From Fumia xinanensis (lineage in GTDB: Bacteria > Bacillota > Clostridia > Oscillospirales > Ruminococcaceae): 64,000 nt of DNA. Positions 41,693-49,168 of this stretch are shown in pieces. The position numbers and the translations under genes were made by a program. Under the pieces are notes generated by a model. That model was not told the DNA's origin. It was given only the letters and a program-made list of their open reading frames with translations, and ran no database searches. The stretch's first letter is position 1, and each line of letters starts with the position of its first letter. The DNA is taken from NCBI RefSeq assembly GCF_014384905.1, contig NZ_JACRSV010000001.1:124001-188000 (forward strand), given 5' to 3'.

Positions 41693-43141
41693 ATGGCAGT
41701 ATATAATCCAAAATCCCTCCGGGCGGAGGAATTTATCAACGACGGGGAAATCCTCGAGACGCTGGAATACGCGGAAAAAAATAAAAACAATATTGAGCTG
41801 ATCGACGAGATCCTCAACAAGGCGCGGCCTCAGAAAACCGAGAGCGGCACCGTCTGCAAAGGGCTGACCCATCGGGAGGCGTCGGTGCTACTGGCTTGTG
41901 ACATTCCGGAAAAGGTGGAGGAGATCTACCGCATTGCGGAGGAAATCAAGCTCAGTTTTTATGGTAACCGGATCGTCATGTTCGCGCCGCTCTATCTGTC
42001 GAACTACTGTGTAAACGGATGCCTCTACTGCCCCTACCACCTGAAAAATAAGCACATCGCCCGGAAAAAGCTCACCCAGGAGGAGGTGCGGCAGGAGGTT
42101 ATTGCATTGCAGGACATGGGGCATAAGCGGCTGGCCATTGAGGCGGGGGAAGACCCTGTCAACAACCCCATCGAGTATATTCTCGACTGCATTCAGACCA
42201 TTTACAGCGTGAACCATAAAAACGGGGCCATTCGACGCGTAAACGTGAACATTGCCGCCACCACAGTGGAAAATTACCGCAAACTGAAGGAAGCGGGCAT
42301 CGGCACCTACATCCTGTTCCAGGAAACCTACCACAAGGAGAGCTACTTAAAACTGCATCCAACTGGACCGAAGCACGATTACGACTACCATACCGAGGCC
42401 ATGGATAGGGCGATGGAAGGCGGCATCGACGACGTGGGACTGGGGGTTTTGTTCGGGTTGGAGCTTTATAAATACGAGTTTGCTGGGCTTATCATGCATG
42501 CCGAGCATCTGGAGGCCGTTCACGGTGTCGGTCCTCATACCATCAGTGTGCCCCGGGTCAAGCACGCCGACGACATCGACCCGGATGTATTCGACAACTC
42601 GATTCCCGACGAAATGTTTGAGAAAATCATCGCCTGCATCCGTTTGGCGGTGCCCTATACTGGCATGATTATTTCCACGAGGGAATCGGAAGAGGTGCGG
42701 GGGAAGGTGCTTAATCTGGGTATCTCTCAGATCAGCGGCGCGTCTCGTACTTCGGTGGGCGGCTACACCGAGGAGGAACGCCCTCACGATTCTGAGCAGT
42801 TCGACGTCTCCGACCAGCGCACCTTGGACGAAGTGGTCCGTTGGCTCATGGAAAACGGGCACATTCCGTCCTTTTGCACCGCCTGTTACCGGGAAGGCCG
42901 GACAGGGGACCGGTTTATGAGCTTGTGTAAGAATGGGCAAATCTTAAACTGCTGCCATCCAAACGCGTTGATGACCCTGACCGAGTATCTGGTCGATTAC
43001 GCTTCGGAGGAGACGAAAAAAATCGGTTTTGAGCTGATCGGCAAAGAGCTCACAAAAATTCCAAAGGACAAGGTGAGAGAAATCGCCGTCCAGAATATCG
43101 AAGATATCAAGGCGTCTAACCGGCGGGACTTCCGGTTCTAA
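41693..43141 (+). CDS. hydG: [FeFe]-hydrogenase maturation radical SAM enzyme HydG
   Basis: A 482-residue tyrosine lyase making CO, cyanide and the Fe-cysteine synthon of the H-cluster. The radical SAM cysteines are 106, 110 and 113 in NYCVNGCLYCPYHLKNK. The C-terminal second cluster domain has FCTACYREGRTGDRF and LNCCHPNAL, which separates HydG from ThiH. Ends with KASNRRDFRF. AAGGAGA precedes the ATG; hydE ends 52 bases upstream. Confidence 0.97.
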   Translation: MAVYNPKSLRAEEFINDGEILETLEYAEKNKNNIELIDEILNKARPQKTESGTVCKGLTHREASVLLACDIPEKVEEIYRIAEEIKLSFYGNRIVMFAPLYLSNYCVNGCLYCPYHLKNKHIARKKLTQEEVRQEVIALQDMGHKRLAIEAGEDPVNNPIEYILDCIQTIYSVNHKNGAIRRVNVNIAATTVENYRKLKEAGIGTYILFQETYHKESYLKLHPTGPKHDYDYHTEAMDRAMEGGIDDVGLGVLFGLELYKYEFAGLIMHAEHLEAVHGVGPHTISVPRVKHADDIDPDVFDNSIPDEMFEKIIACIRLAVPYTGMIISTRESEEVRGKVLNLGISQISGASRTSVGGYTEEERPHDSEQFDVSDQRTLDEVVRWLMENGHIPSFCTACYREGRTGDRFMSLCKNGQILNCCHPNALMTLTEYLVDYASEETKKIGFELIGKELTKIPKDKVREIAVQNIEDIKASNRRDFRF

Positions 43142-43157
43142 AAAGGAGGACAAACAG

Positions 43158-44327
43158 ATGCAGGATACGCCCCGGGCCAACCGGTTGCATATTTCCTTTT
43201 TTGGCCGCACCAACAGCGGAAAGTCGACTCTCGTAAACCAACTGGCCGGACAGGAGGTTTCCATCGTCTCAGACGTGGCGGGAACCACCACCGACCCTGT
43301 CTATAAGGCCATGGAGCTGCTGCCCATCGGGCCGGTGGTGCTCATTGACACGGCGGGATTCTGTGACGACAGCGCTTTGGGGGAACAGCGGCTTGAAAAG
43401 ACCCGTGAGGTGGTGCGGAAAACCGATCTGGCGGTCTTAGTAGTCTCGTCGGAACGGGAAGAATTCGGTGAGGAGCAGCGGTATTTGAACCTTTTGCGGG
43501 AGCATAAGGTCAAAACCGTCTGCGTGGTGAACCGGTTTGGAAAAGGAGAGGAATTTGCTCTGCCTTTTGAACTGCCCACTCTGTCCATCGACGCTTCTGA
43601 TCCAGCCGAGATGGGCAAGTTTAAAAAATTTCTTATCCAGCACGCCGGCTGCGATTTCGAGATGCCATCCCTTACGGGACATCTCGTAAAGCCGGGCGAT
43701 TTGGTCGTTTTGGTAGCGCCCCAGGATATCCAAGCGCCCAAGGGGAGGCTCATCCTGCCTCAGGTACAGACCATCCGGGATTTGTTGGACAACGATTGCA
43801 GGACGGTGGTGCTCAAGCCCGCCGATCTGAAGCCTATGCTGGAACTTTTAAAACAACCGCCCGCTTTGGTCATCACCGATTCTCAGGTGTTCAAAGCAGT
43901 GGATGAAATGCTTCCCAAGAAAATACCCCTCACCTCCTTTTCGGTGCTCCTGTCGGAAAACAAGGGGAATATCGAGAGCTTTATAGAGGGAGCGAAGGCG
44001 ATTGCATCGCTGAGGCCCGGCGACCGGGTGCTGATTATGGAGTCTTGCACTCATCACGCCCTGCCCGACGACATCGCAAGGGAAAAGCTTCCACGGATGC
44101 TCGAAAAATATGTGGGAGGCAAGCTTCAAATCGAGCTGTTTTCGGGACAGGGGTTCCCCCACGACATGGAGGGGTACAAGCTCATCTTCCATTGCGGAGG
44201 CTGCATGGTCAACCGGAAAAACATGCTCTCCAAAATCAGCGAGGCGGAGCAGTACGGGGTGCCGATGACGAACTTCGGCGTTGCCATCGCCTATATGAAC
44301 GGGATACTGGAGCGAATTTGCTGGTAG
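43158..44327 (+). CDS. hydF: [FeFe]-hydrogenase maturation GTPase HydF
   Basis: A 389-residue scaffold protein on which the diiron subcluster is assembled before transfer to the hydrogenase. GTPase domain: G1 GRTNSGKST near 15, G3 DTAG near 61, and a variant G4 NRFG where NKxD is usual. The C-terminal [4Fe-4S] ligands follow the family pattern Cys297-x-His299 ... His345-Cys346-x2-Cys349. AAAAGGAGG precedes the ATG. The operon ends with a 17-bp terminator; the hydrogenase structural gene is not here. Confidence 0.96.
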   Translation: MQDTPRANRLHISFFGRTNSGKSTLVNQLAGQEVSIVSDVAGTTTDPVYKAMELLPIGPVVLIDTAGFCDDSALGEQRLEKTREVVRKTDLAVLVVSSEREEFGEEQRYLNLLREHKVKTVCVVNRFGKGEEFALPFELPTLSIDASDPAEMGKFKKFLIQHAGCDFEMPSLTGHLVKPGDLVVLVAPQDIQAPKGRLILPQVQTIRDLLDNDCRTVVLKPADLKPMLELLKQPPALVITDSQVFKAVDEMLPKKIPLTSFSVLLSENKGNIESFIEGAKAIASLRPGDRVLIMESCTHHALPDDIAREKLPRMLEKYVGGKLQIELFSGQGFPHDMEGYKLIFHCGGCMVNRKNMLSKISEAEQYGVPMTNFGVAIAYMNGILERICW

Positions 44328-44338
44328 AAGAAATTAAC

Positions 44339-44385
44339 ACCCGGCAGGTGACGATGAAAATCGTCGCCTGCCGGGTTTCATATTT
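44339..44385 (+). terminator. Terminator of the hyd operon
   Basis: Seventeen-pair stem (44,339-44,355 with 44,360-44,376) with a GAAA tetraloop, followed by TTCATATTTATTTTT. Confidence 0.93.
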
Positions 44386-44410
44386 ATTTTTCCATTAGGT
44401 CAGAATACCC

Positions 44411-44439
44411 CTAGCACTAAAAGAAAAAGGGAATATAAT
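44411..44439 (+). promoter_or_regulatory. Possible promoter of the ribbon-helix-helix gene
   Basis: TATAAT at 44,434-44,439 is perfect; the -35 (CTAGCA, 44,411-44,416, 17-base spacer) is poor. Confidence 0.4.
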
Positions 44440-44474
44440 AAAAACGGTGATGTTTATGAGGACAGATTTTTAAA

Positions 44475-44717
44475 ATGAGTGAAAACAGCAGAGAGCCGTT
44501 GACAATCAAAATTCGTGGAGAGGATGGTTATCGGGTGACGAAGATTCGGGTCAGGGAAGGGTTGATTCAGCATTTAGATCGGCTTGCTGACGAGGTGCAT
44601 TGTTCCCGAAATGAATTAATCAATCGGATGCTGGAATACGGCATCAAAAATACCATTATTGAGCATCTGCCAAATCAGGAGATAGAAGAACGGAAAAAAC
44701 ACCCTGGCGTCCTATAA
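44475..44717 (+). CDS. Small ribbon-helix-helix (Arc/CopG-like) protein
   Basis: An 80-residue protein. Residues about 10-60 fit a ribbon-helix-helix: a strand LTIKIRGEDGYRVTKIRVREGLIQHLDRLADEVHCSRNELINRMLEYGIKN (shown in parts: strand KIRV, helix A LIQHLDRLADEV, helix B SRNELINRMLEYGI). It may bind DNA as a dimer, but no toxin or operator partner is seen. A hairpin overlaps its last codons. The ribosome site (GAGGA, 13 bases upstream) is poor. Confidence 0.6.
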   Translation: MSENSREPLTIKIRGEDGYRVTKIRVREGLIQHLDRLADEVHCSRNELINRMLEYGIKNTIIEHLPNQEIEERKKHPGVL

Positions 44718-44740
44718 AATGACGTCGGGGTGCTTCATTT
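44700..44740. terminator. Bidirectional terminator-like hairpin overlapping the RHH gene end
   Basis: Twelve-pair stem with two G-T pairs (44,700-44,711 with 44,721-44,732), then CTTCATTT. It lies within the last codons of the RHH gene and directly after the stop of the opposite FAD gene (44,739). Confidence 0.65.
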
Positions 44741-45965
44741 ACGCATATAACGCCGCCAGATGGGCGGTGGCAAAGGCGATTTGCAGGTTGAACCCGCCGG
44801 TATAGCCGTCCACGTCCAGCACCTCGCCGGCGAAAAACAGGCCCTCCAGTAGTTTCGACTCCATGGTCTTGGGATTCACTTCCTTCACGTCCACGCCGCC
44901 GCTGGTGATAATGGCTTCCTCGATGGGGCGAAAGCCGGTGGGGTGGAGAGAAAACGCCTTGACGGCCCGGAGAAGCGTCTGCCGCTGTTCCTTTGTGACT
45001 TCGTGGATTTTCGTCTCAAACGGAATGCCGGAGCGTTTTAAAACCACCGGAATCATTTTGCGGGGGAGCAGGGCGCCCAGGCTGTTGATAATATCCCGAT
45101 TGAGGTTTTGGGAAAAGTCCCGGAGCAGCCGCTTGTCCAGCTGTTCTTCGGTGAGGCCGGGCTTTAGGTCGATTTCCATGAGATACCGGCCCTTGTCCGG
45201 CTCCCGCATATGGGCCGATGCGGACAGGATGAGGGGCCCGCTGACTCCAAAATGGGTAAAGAGCATCTCCCCCAGCTCGGAGTAGATGGGCTTGCCCCTT
45301 TCCGAAACCGTCAGGGTGACGTTTTTGAGGGACAGCCCCTGCATATCTTTCACGTCTTTTTCCTCGGTGAGGATGGGAATGAGGGAGGGGACAGGGGGAA
45401 CGACAGAGTGCCCGGCCTGCTTTGCGAGCTCGTAGCCGTCACCGGTAGAACCGGTTAAGGGATAGGATTTCCCCCCGGTGGCGATTAGGACTGAGGGGGC
45501 GAGATATTCCACGCCGCTTTCACAGCGGACGCCGGTGACGCGGCCATCCTCCAGAAGCAGCCGGAGAGCCCGTTCGGTGCGGACTTCCACTTTGAGGCGG
45601 CGAAGCTCCTGCTCCAGGGCGGCTGCTACGTCATAAGCCCGGTCGGACTGGGGGAACACCCGGTTGCCCCGTTCGGTTTTGACCGGGACGCCGAGGCTCT
45701 CAAAAAAAGAAATCGTGTCTTGCGGGGAGAAATTGTTAAAAGCCGAGTATAAAAACCGGGGGTTTCTGGGAATATTTGCAATAAGGCCGTTTACATCACA
45801 GTTGTTTGTGATATTGCAGCGCCCTTTACCGGTGATCAGGAGTTTTTTTCCCAGCCGGGGATTCCGCTCCAGCAAAAGGACGGATTTTCCATACCGTCCA
45901 GCCGCCATACAGGCCGCCGTCATTCCTGCGGCGCCGCCGCCTATGACAATCAGATCGTAGTTCAT
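44739..45965 (-). CDS. HI0933/YhiN-family FAD-dependent oxidoreductase
   Basis: A 408-residue flavoprotein with the N-terminal FAD fold IVIGGGAAGMTAACMAA, the family segment RLGKKLLITGKGRCNITN near 40, SVLIATGGKSYPLTGSTGDGY near 165, and the C-terminal FAD contact GEVLDVDGYTGGFNLQIAFATAH. The family is common but its substrate is unknown. Start at ATG 45,965 behind AAAGGA; the frame runs further upstream into the rpiR end but that lacks a ribosome site. Ten bases after the rpiR stop, so cotranscribed. Confidence 0.9.
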   Translation of the reverse strand: MNYDLIVIGGGAAGMTAACMAAGRYGKSVLLLERNPRLGKKLLITGKGRCNITNNCDVNGLIANIPRNPRFLYSAFNNFSPQDTISFFESLGVPVKTERGNRVFPQSDRAYDVAAALEQELRRLKVEVRTERALRLLLEDGRVTGVRCESGVEYLAPSVLIATGGKSYPLTGSTGDGYELAKQAGHSVVPPVPSLIPILTEEKDVKDMQGLSLKNVTLTVSERGKPIYSELGEMLFTHFGVSGPLILSASAHMREPDKGRYLMEIDLKPGLTEEQLDKRLLRDFSQNLNRDIINSLGALLPRKMIPVVLKRSGIPFETKIHEVTKEQRQTLLRAVKAFSLHPTGFRPIEEAIITSGGVDVKEVNPKTMESKLLEGLFFAGEVLDVDGYTGGFNLQIAFATAHLAALYA

Positions 45966-45975
45966 AAAATCCTTT

Positions 45976-46848
45976 CTATTCGGCGGATTCTTTCTTTTCG
46001 CTGTTCTGGTAGACATGGTATTCCGCCCAGATGTTTTCCAGATGGTTGAAGGTGGACATGACTTCATCCTGTTTTTGCAGTCCTACAGCGGCGATGAGAG
46101 CGTTGATGAGGCTTAAAGGCGCCACCAGGGAATCGACGAAGGAGGTCATATCGCTGCGGGCGGCCAGCAGAACGGTTGCGTCTTTGGCTAAGGGGGAGCT
46201 GGGACCATCTGTGATGGCGACGACGGGTGCTCCAGTTTTTGAGGCGAACTCAAAGGCCTTCACCGTCAAATTGGAGTACCGAGGAAAGCTGATGCCTATG
46301 AGAACGTCGCTGCTCCCCAGGCGGATGATCTGTTCATATAGCTCGCTGGAGCTGGAAGTGTGAACCATTCGGACATTGTTGAACATCAGGTTAAAGTAAT
46401 ACTCCATAAAGCGGGCCAATGCGGAGGCACTCCGGTCGCCGATTATGTAGATGTTTCGGGCGTTGGCAATAGCAGCAGCAGCCTTTTCAAAATCCTCGTG
46501 GGAAGTTTCTTCCAGCGTCCGTTTGATCTTGTCCATATCGGACTGCAATACCTTATTTAAAATGTCGTCATTTCCGATCCGCTCTTTGGTGACGGCAATC
46601 CGCTGCACCGATGTGAGCTGCGTCTTGATGGTCTGCTGGAGGGTCTTGGACATTTCCGGATAGCCGTTGAACCCCAGCTCATAGGCAAAGCGCACCACTG
46701 TTGATTCGCTGACGCCTACTGTTTGTCCTAATTTCGCCGCCGTCATGAAAGCCGCCTTGTCAGCATGCTCCTGAATGTAGTTTGCAATGCGCTTCTGCCC
46801 TTTGGAGAAGTTGCGCCATTTTGCTGTAATTTGTTCGAGAATATCCAT
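45976..46848 (-). CDS. MurR/RpiR-family transcriptional regulator
   Basis: A 290-residue regulator: N-terminal HTH-6 domain (about 1-77, with the recognition region SESTVVRFAYELGFNGYPEM) and a C-terminal SIS sugar-phosphate-binding domain (about 125-260: ARNIYIIGDRSASALARFMEYYF; SSDVLIGISFPRYSN; GAPVVAITDGPSSPLA). Such proteins sense phosphosugars. Its partner here is an FAD oxidoreductase, so the regulon is not evident. A long leader and a leftward promoter lie upstream. Confidence 0.92.
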   Translation of the reverse strand: MDILEQITAKWRNFSKGQKRIANYIQEHADKAAFMTAAKLGQTVGVSESTVVRFAYELGFNGYPEMSKTLQQTIKTQLTSVQRIAVTKERIGNDDILNKVLQSDMDKIKRTLEETSHEDFEKAAAAIANARNIYIIGDRSASALARFMEYYFNLMFNNVRMVHTSSSSELYEQIIRLGSSDVLIGISFPRYSNLTVKAFEFASKTGAPVVAITDGPSSPLAKDATVLLAARSDMTSFVDSLVAPLSLINALIAAVGLQKQDEVMSTFNHLENIWAEYHVYQNSEKKESAE

Positions 46849-47196
46849 AAAAGTACAGCCTTTCTTCCGGCGGATTTCCGCCTGATATTTTCGGTTCTAT
46901 CTCAACTGCTCATAATTGAATGGGACAATTTTTCTTCAAGAGAAATGATCTTTAGAATTTGTTTTATTGATGTTAGGGATGGGCGTCCTTTAAAAGTATG
47001 CCTTTTGCCAGCGAGGTTTCTATACGCCTTAAAGGACTTGTATACCGCTTACAATGGCTCATGAGCGAATTTATCCGCTTTGATTTTTCGCCGGGAAGCC
47101 CCAATGGTGATACAGGAAACATAATGTTAAAATGACTGCAGTTTCACAAACCGCATCTTATACGGTCGGCGATTTTCGCCGGCGACAGCTTCTATT
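46849..47196 (-). promoter_or_regulatory. Long 5' leader of the rpiR gene
   Basis: About 350 bases between the leftward promoter and the rpiR start, with no gene carrying a ribosome site. One notable fold: GTCCTTTAA (46,985-46,993) is complementary to TTAAAGGAC (47,030-47,038), closing a 54-base domain. A smaller GC-rich stem, TCGGCGATTTTCGCCGGCGA, is at 47,165-47,184. Just before the start is GCGGAAATCCGC (minus strand). Confidence 0.35.
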
Positions 47197-47202
47197 GCGT
47201 TA

Positions 47203-47230
47203 ATTATACCATGTTCCCATATTTTTGCAA
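47203..47230 (-). promoter_or_regulatory. Promoter of the rpiR operon (leftward)
   Basis: Minus strand TTGCAA (47,225-47,230), 16-base spacer, TATAAT (47,203-47,208). Confidence 0.6.
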
Positions 47231-47343
47231 GAAGGAAAAGGGGAGATTGCAAAAATTCTTGAAAGGATACAGGCTTTTTAAACTTCCCAATAAAGAAAAA
47301 TAAATTTGGCAATGAAAGTTCATAAATCGTTTAAAAACCACCC

Positions 47344-47372
47344 TTGACAATTCTGGAAATCCGTGTTAAATT
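47344..47372 (+). promoter_or_regulatory. Promoter of the hrcA operon
   Basis: TTGACA (47,344-47,349), 17-base spacer, TAAATT (47,367-47,372). The CIRCE operator starts four bases after the -10, so repressor binding would cover the start site. Confidence 0.85.
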
Positions 47373-47376
47373 ATAC

Positions 47377-47403
47377 TTAGCACTCAAAGACAAAGAGTGC
47401 TAA
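47377..47403 (+). promoter_or_regulatory. CIRCE operator
   Basis: TTAGCACTC, nine-base spacer, GAGTGCTAA: a perfect match to the HrcA-binding element. It places hrcA, grpE, dnaK and dnaJ under HrcA/GroEL feedback control. Confidence 0.98.
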
Positions 47404-47422
47404 AACGAAAAGAGGTGATACC

Positions 47423-48508
47423 GTGAAAGCGCTGAATGAGCGAAAGCTTCAGATTCTCAAAACAGTTGTGGAGCGGTATATCAAAACTGGGGAGCCGGTT
47501 GGCTCTAAGGTTCTCGCTGAGGAATTCAAAAACACGGTTTCTTCCGCCACCATTCGAAACGACATGGCGGCTTTGGAACAGCTGGGGTACTTGGAACAGC
47601 CCCACACGTCGGCGGGACGGGTTCCCTCTTATCGTGGATATCGGTTTTACATCTCCCATCTCATGAAAAAGGTTCCTTTGTTAGAGGAAGAGAAGGCGGC
47701 AATCGATCAGAAAATCGTGAAAGGTGACCTTAACCCAAAAACCGTCATCAGTAACGCTATGGAGCTGCTGGCCGACCTGACCGGCTGTGCCATCATCAGC
47801 AAGTCGGAACAGATGAGCTTTTCGGTTATTACCCACGTGGAAGTCATTCCAGCAGGGAGGCGGCTGTACGCCCTTTTGATGCTCACATCAAACGGTGCGG
47901 TGGAAAACAGGGTCTGCCGGTTGGAGTTCGATTTGAGCCACGAACAAATCGATTATTTCGTCAACTTCATTCAGGCCAACATCACAGGGCTTCGGGTGGA
48001 GGATTTGACAAACGAAAAGGTTTTGGAGCTGGGCGTGGCACTGGGAAGTTATATGGTGGGCTTGGCACCACTTTTGTACGGCGTTTACGACATTACAAAC
48101 GAGCTTCGTAAAAAGAGCGTAGAAATCCGCAACGAGTCAAATCTCTTGGCGAGAAGCGATTTCCAAAACCGCGATGTGGCAGCGCTTTTGAGTCGTAAGG
48201 ACGACTTGGAAGCGGTGCTAGACAAGGCCTTTGATGGTATCAACGTTATATTCGGCGAGGAAGACGGGGATTTTGCTATTACCAATTCCAGTTTGATATT
48301 ATCCTCTTATAATCAGGGAGATAGACCGGCGGGCTCGTTCGGTGTGTTGGGGCCGCTGAGACTTGACTACAGCAGAATTATCCCCTATGTGGAATACTTG
48401 TCGGACACTGTGTCCAGACTGATGACAGAAGCGTTTGAAGCTGACCGTGACAAACCGAGCCGGGGAGTGAGAAGAGACATTGTGATTGGCCCGGAAGATC
48501 ACGTATAA
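47423..48508 (+). CDS. hrcA: Heat-inducible transcription repressor HrcA
   Basis: A 361-residue repressor. N-terminal winged helix: LNERKLQILKTVVERYIKTGEPVGSK and SSATIRNDMAALEQLGYLEQPHTSAGRVPS. The GAF-like middle and insert domains follow (GVLGPLRLDYSRIIPYVEYL near the C-terminus). It binds CIRCE at low temperature and needs GroEL to fold, so heat lifts repression. The start is GTG at 47,423 behind AGAGGTGAT, the only start that fits. First gene of the operon. Confidence 0.97.
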   Translation: MKALNERKLQILKTVVERYIKTGEPVGSKVLAEEFKNTVSSATIRNDMAALEQLGYLEQPHTSAGRVPSYRGYRFYISHLMKKVPLLEEEKAAIDQKIVKGDLNPKTVISNAMELLADLTGCAIISKSEQMSFSVITHVEVIPAGRRLYALLMLTSNGAVENRVCRLEFDLSHEQIDYFVNFIQANITGLRVEDLTNEKVLELGVALGSYMVGLAPLLYGVYDITNELRKKSVEIRNESNLLARSDFQNRDVAALLSRKDDLEAVLDKAFDGINVIFGEEDGDFAITNSSLILSSYNQGDRPAGSFGVLGPLRLDYSRIIPYVEYLSDTVSRLMTEAFEADRDKPSRGVRRDIVIGPEDHV

Positions 48509-48560
48509 GATAGACAGTAAGCGGCGGTCAGCGCTGCGGCAGAAAGGAAGGATGGCTCAA

Positions 48561-49109
48561 GTGGCTAAGCAGGATAAGAAAGCAAAAGAGACAAAGGTGG
48601 AAGAAATCGAGGAGACCGTGATGGAGGAAACTACTGCGGAGGAATCGGCCACCGAAGAGCAAACGGCCGATGAAACGGAAACTCTGAAGGAAAAAAACAA
48701 AGAGCTGGAGGATAAATTGCTCCGGCAGATGGCGGAATTTGATAATTTCCGTAAACGGACCCTAAAAGAAAAAGAGGAAATCGGCGCGGTAGCTAAAACC
48801 AAGTGCATTTCAGAGCTTCTTCCCGTTGTGGACAATTTTGAGCGGGCCTTGCAGGCGGAATGCGGGGACGCCGACTTTAAAAAAGGCGTTGAGATGATTT
48901 TTACTTCTCTGAAAGATACATTGGGCAAAATGGGCGTTGAGGAAATTGAAGCCGAAGGCCAGGCATTCGACCCCGAACTCCATTATGCGGTGAGTCGTAT
49001 CGAGGACGAAACCCTGGGAGAAAACATTGTTGCAAACGTGCTGCAAAAAGGCTACAAAATGGGTGAAAAAGTGATCCGCCACGCTATGGTAGCTGTCGCT
49101 AATCCGTAG
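48561..49109 (+). CDS. grpE: Nucleotide exchange factor GrpE
   Basis: A 182-residue protein: acidic, disordered N-terminus (Glu/Thr-rich to about 50), a long helix (KNKELEDKLLRQMAEFDNFRKRT), and the C-terminal beta domain (GVEEIEAEGQAFDPELHYAV...VLQKGYKMGEKVIRHAMVAVA). It releases ADP from DnaK. I prefer GTG at 48,561, nine bases after AAGGAAGG; the ATG at 48,552 directly abuts that site. Between hrcA and dnaK as usual. Confidence 0.95.
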   Translation: MAKQDKKAKETKVEEIEETVMEETTAEESATEEQTADETETLKEKNKELEDKLLRQMAEFDNFRKRTLKEKEEIGAVAKTKCISELLPVVDNFERALQAECGDADFKKGVEMIFTSLKDTLGKMGVEEIEAEGQAFDPELHYAVSRIEDETLGENIVANVLQKGYKMGEKVIRHAMVAVANP

Positions 49110-49168
49110 AACTTTTGAATATATCGTAAATTCTGAAAACAAATAGATTGATTTAGGAGGAAATTATT

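Noticed and set aside
46765..47064. Plus-strand frame of 99 codons opposite the rpiR leader
   Set aside because: It starts inside the rpiR gene in antisense, with no ribosome site or recognisable protein.
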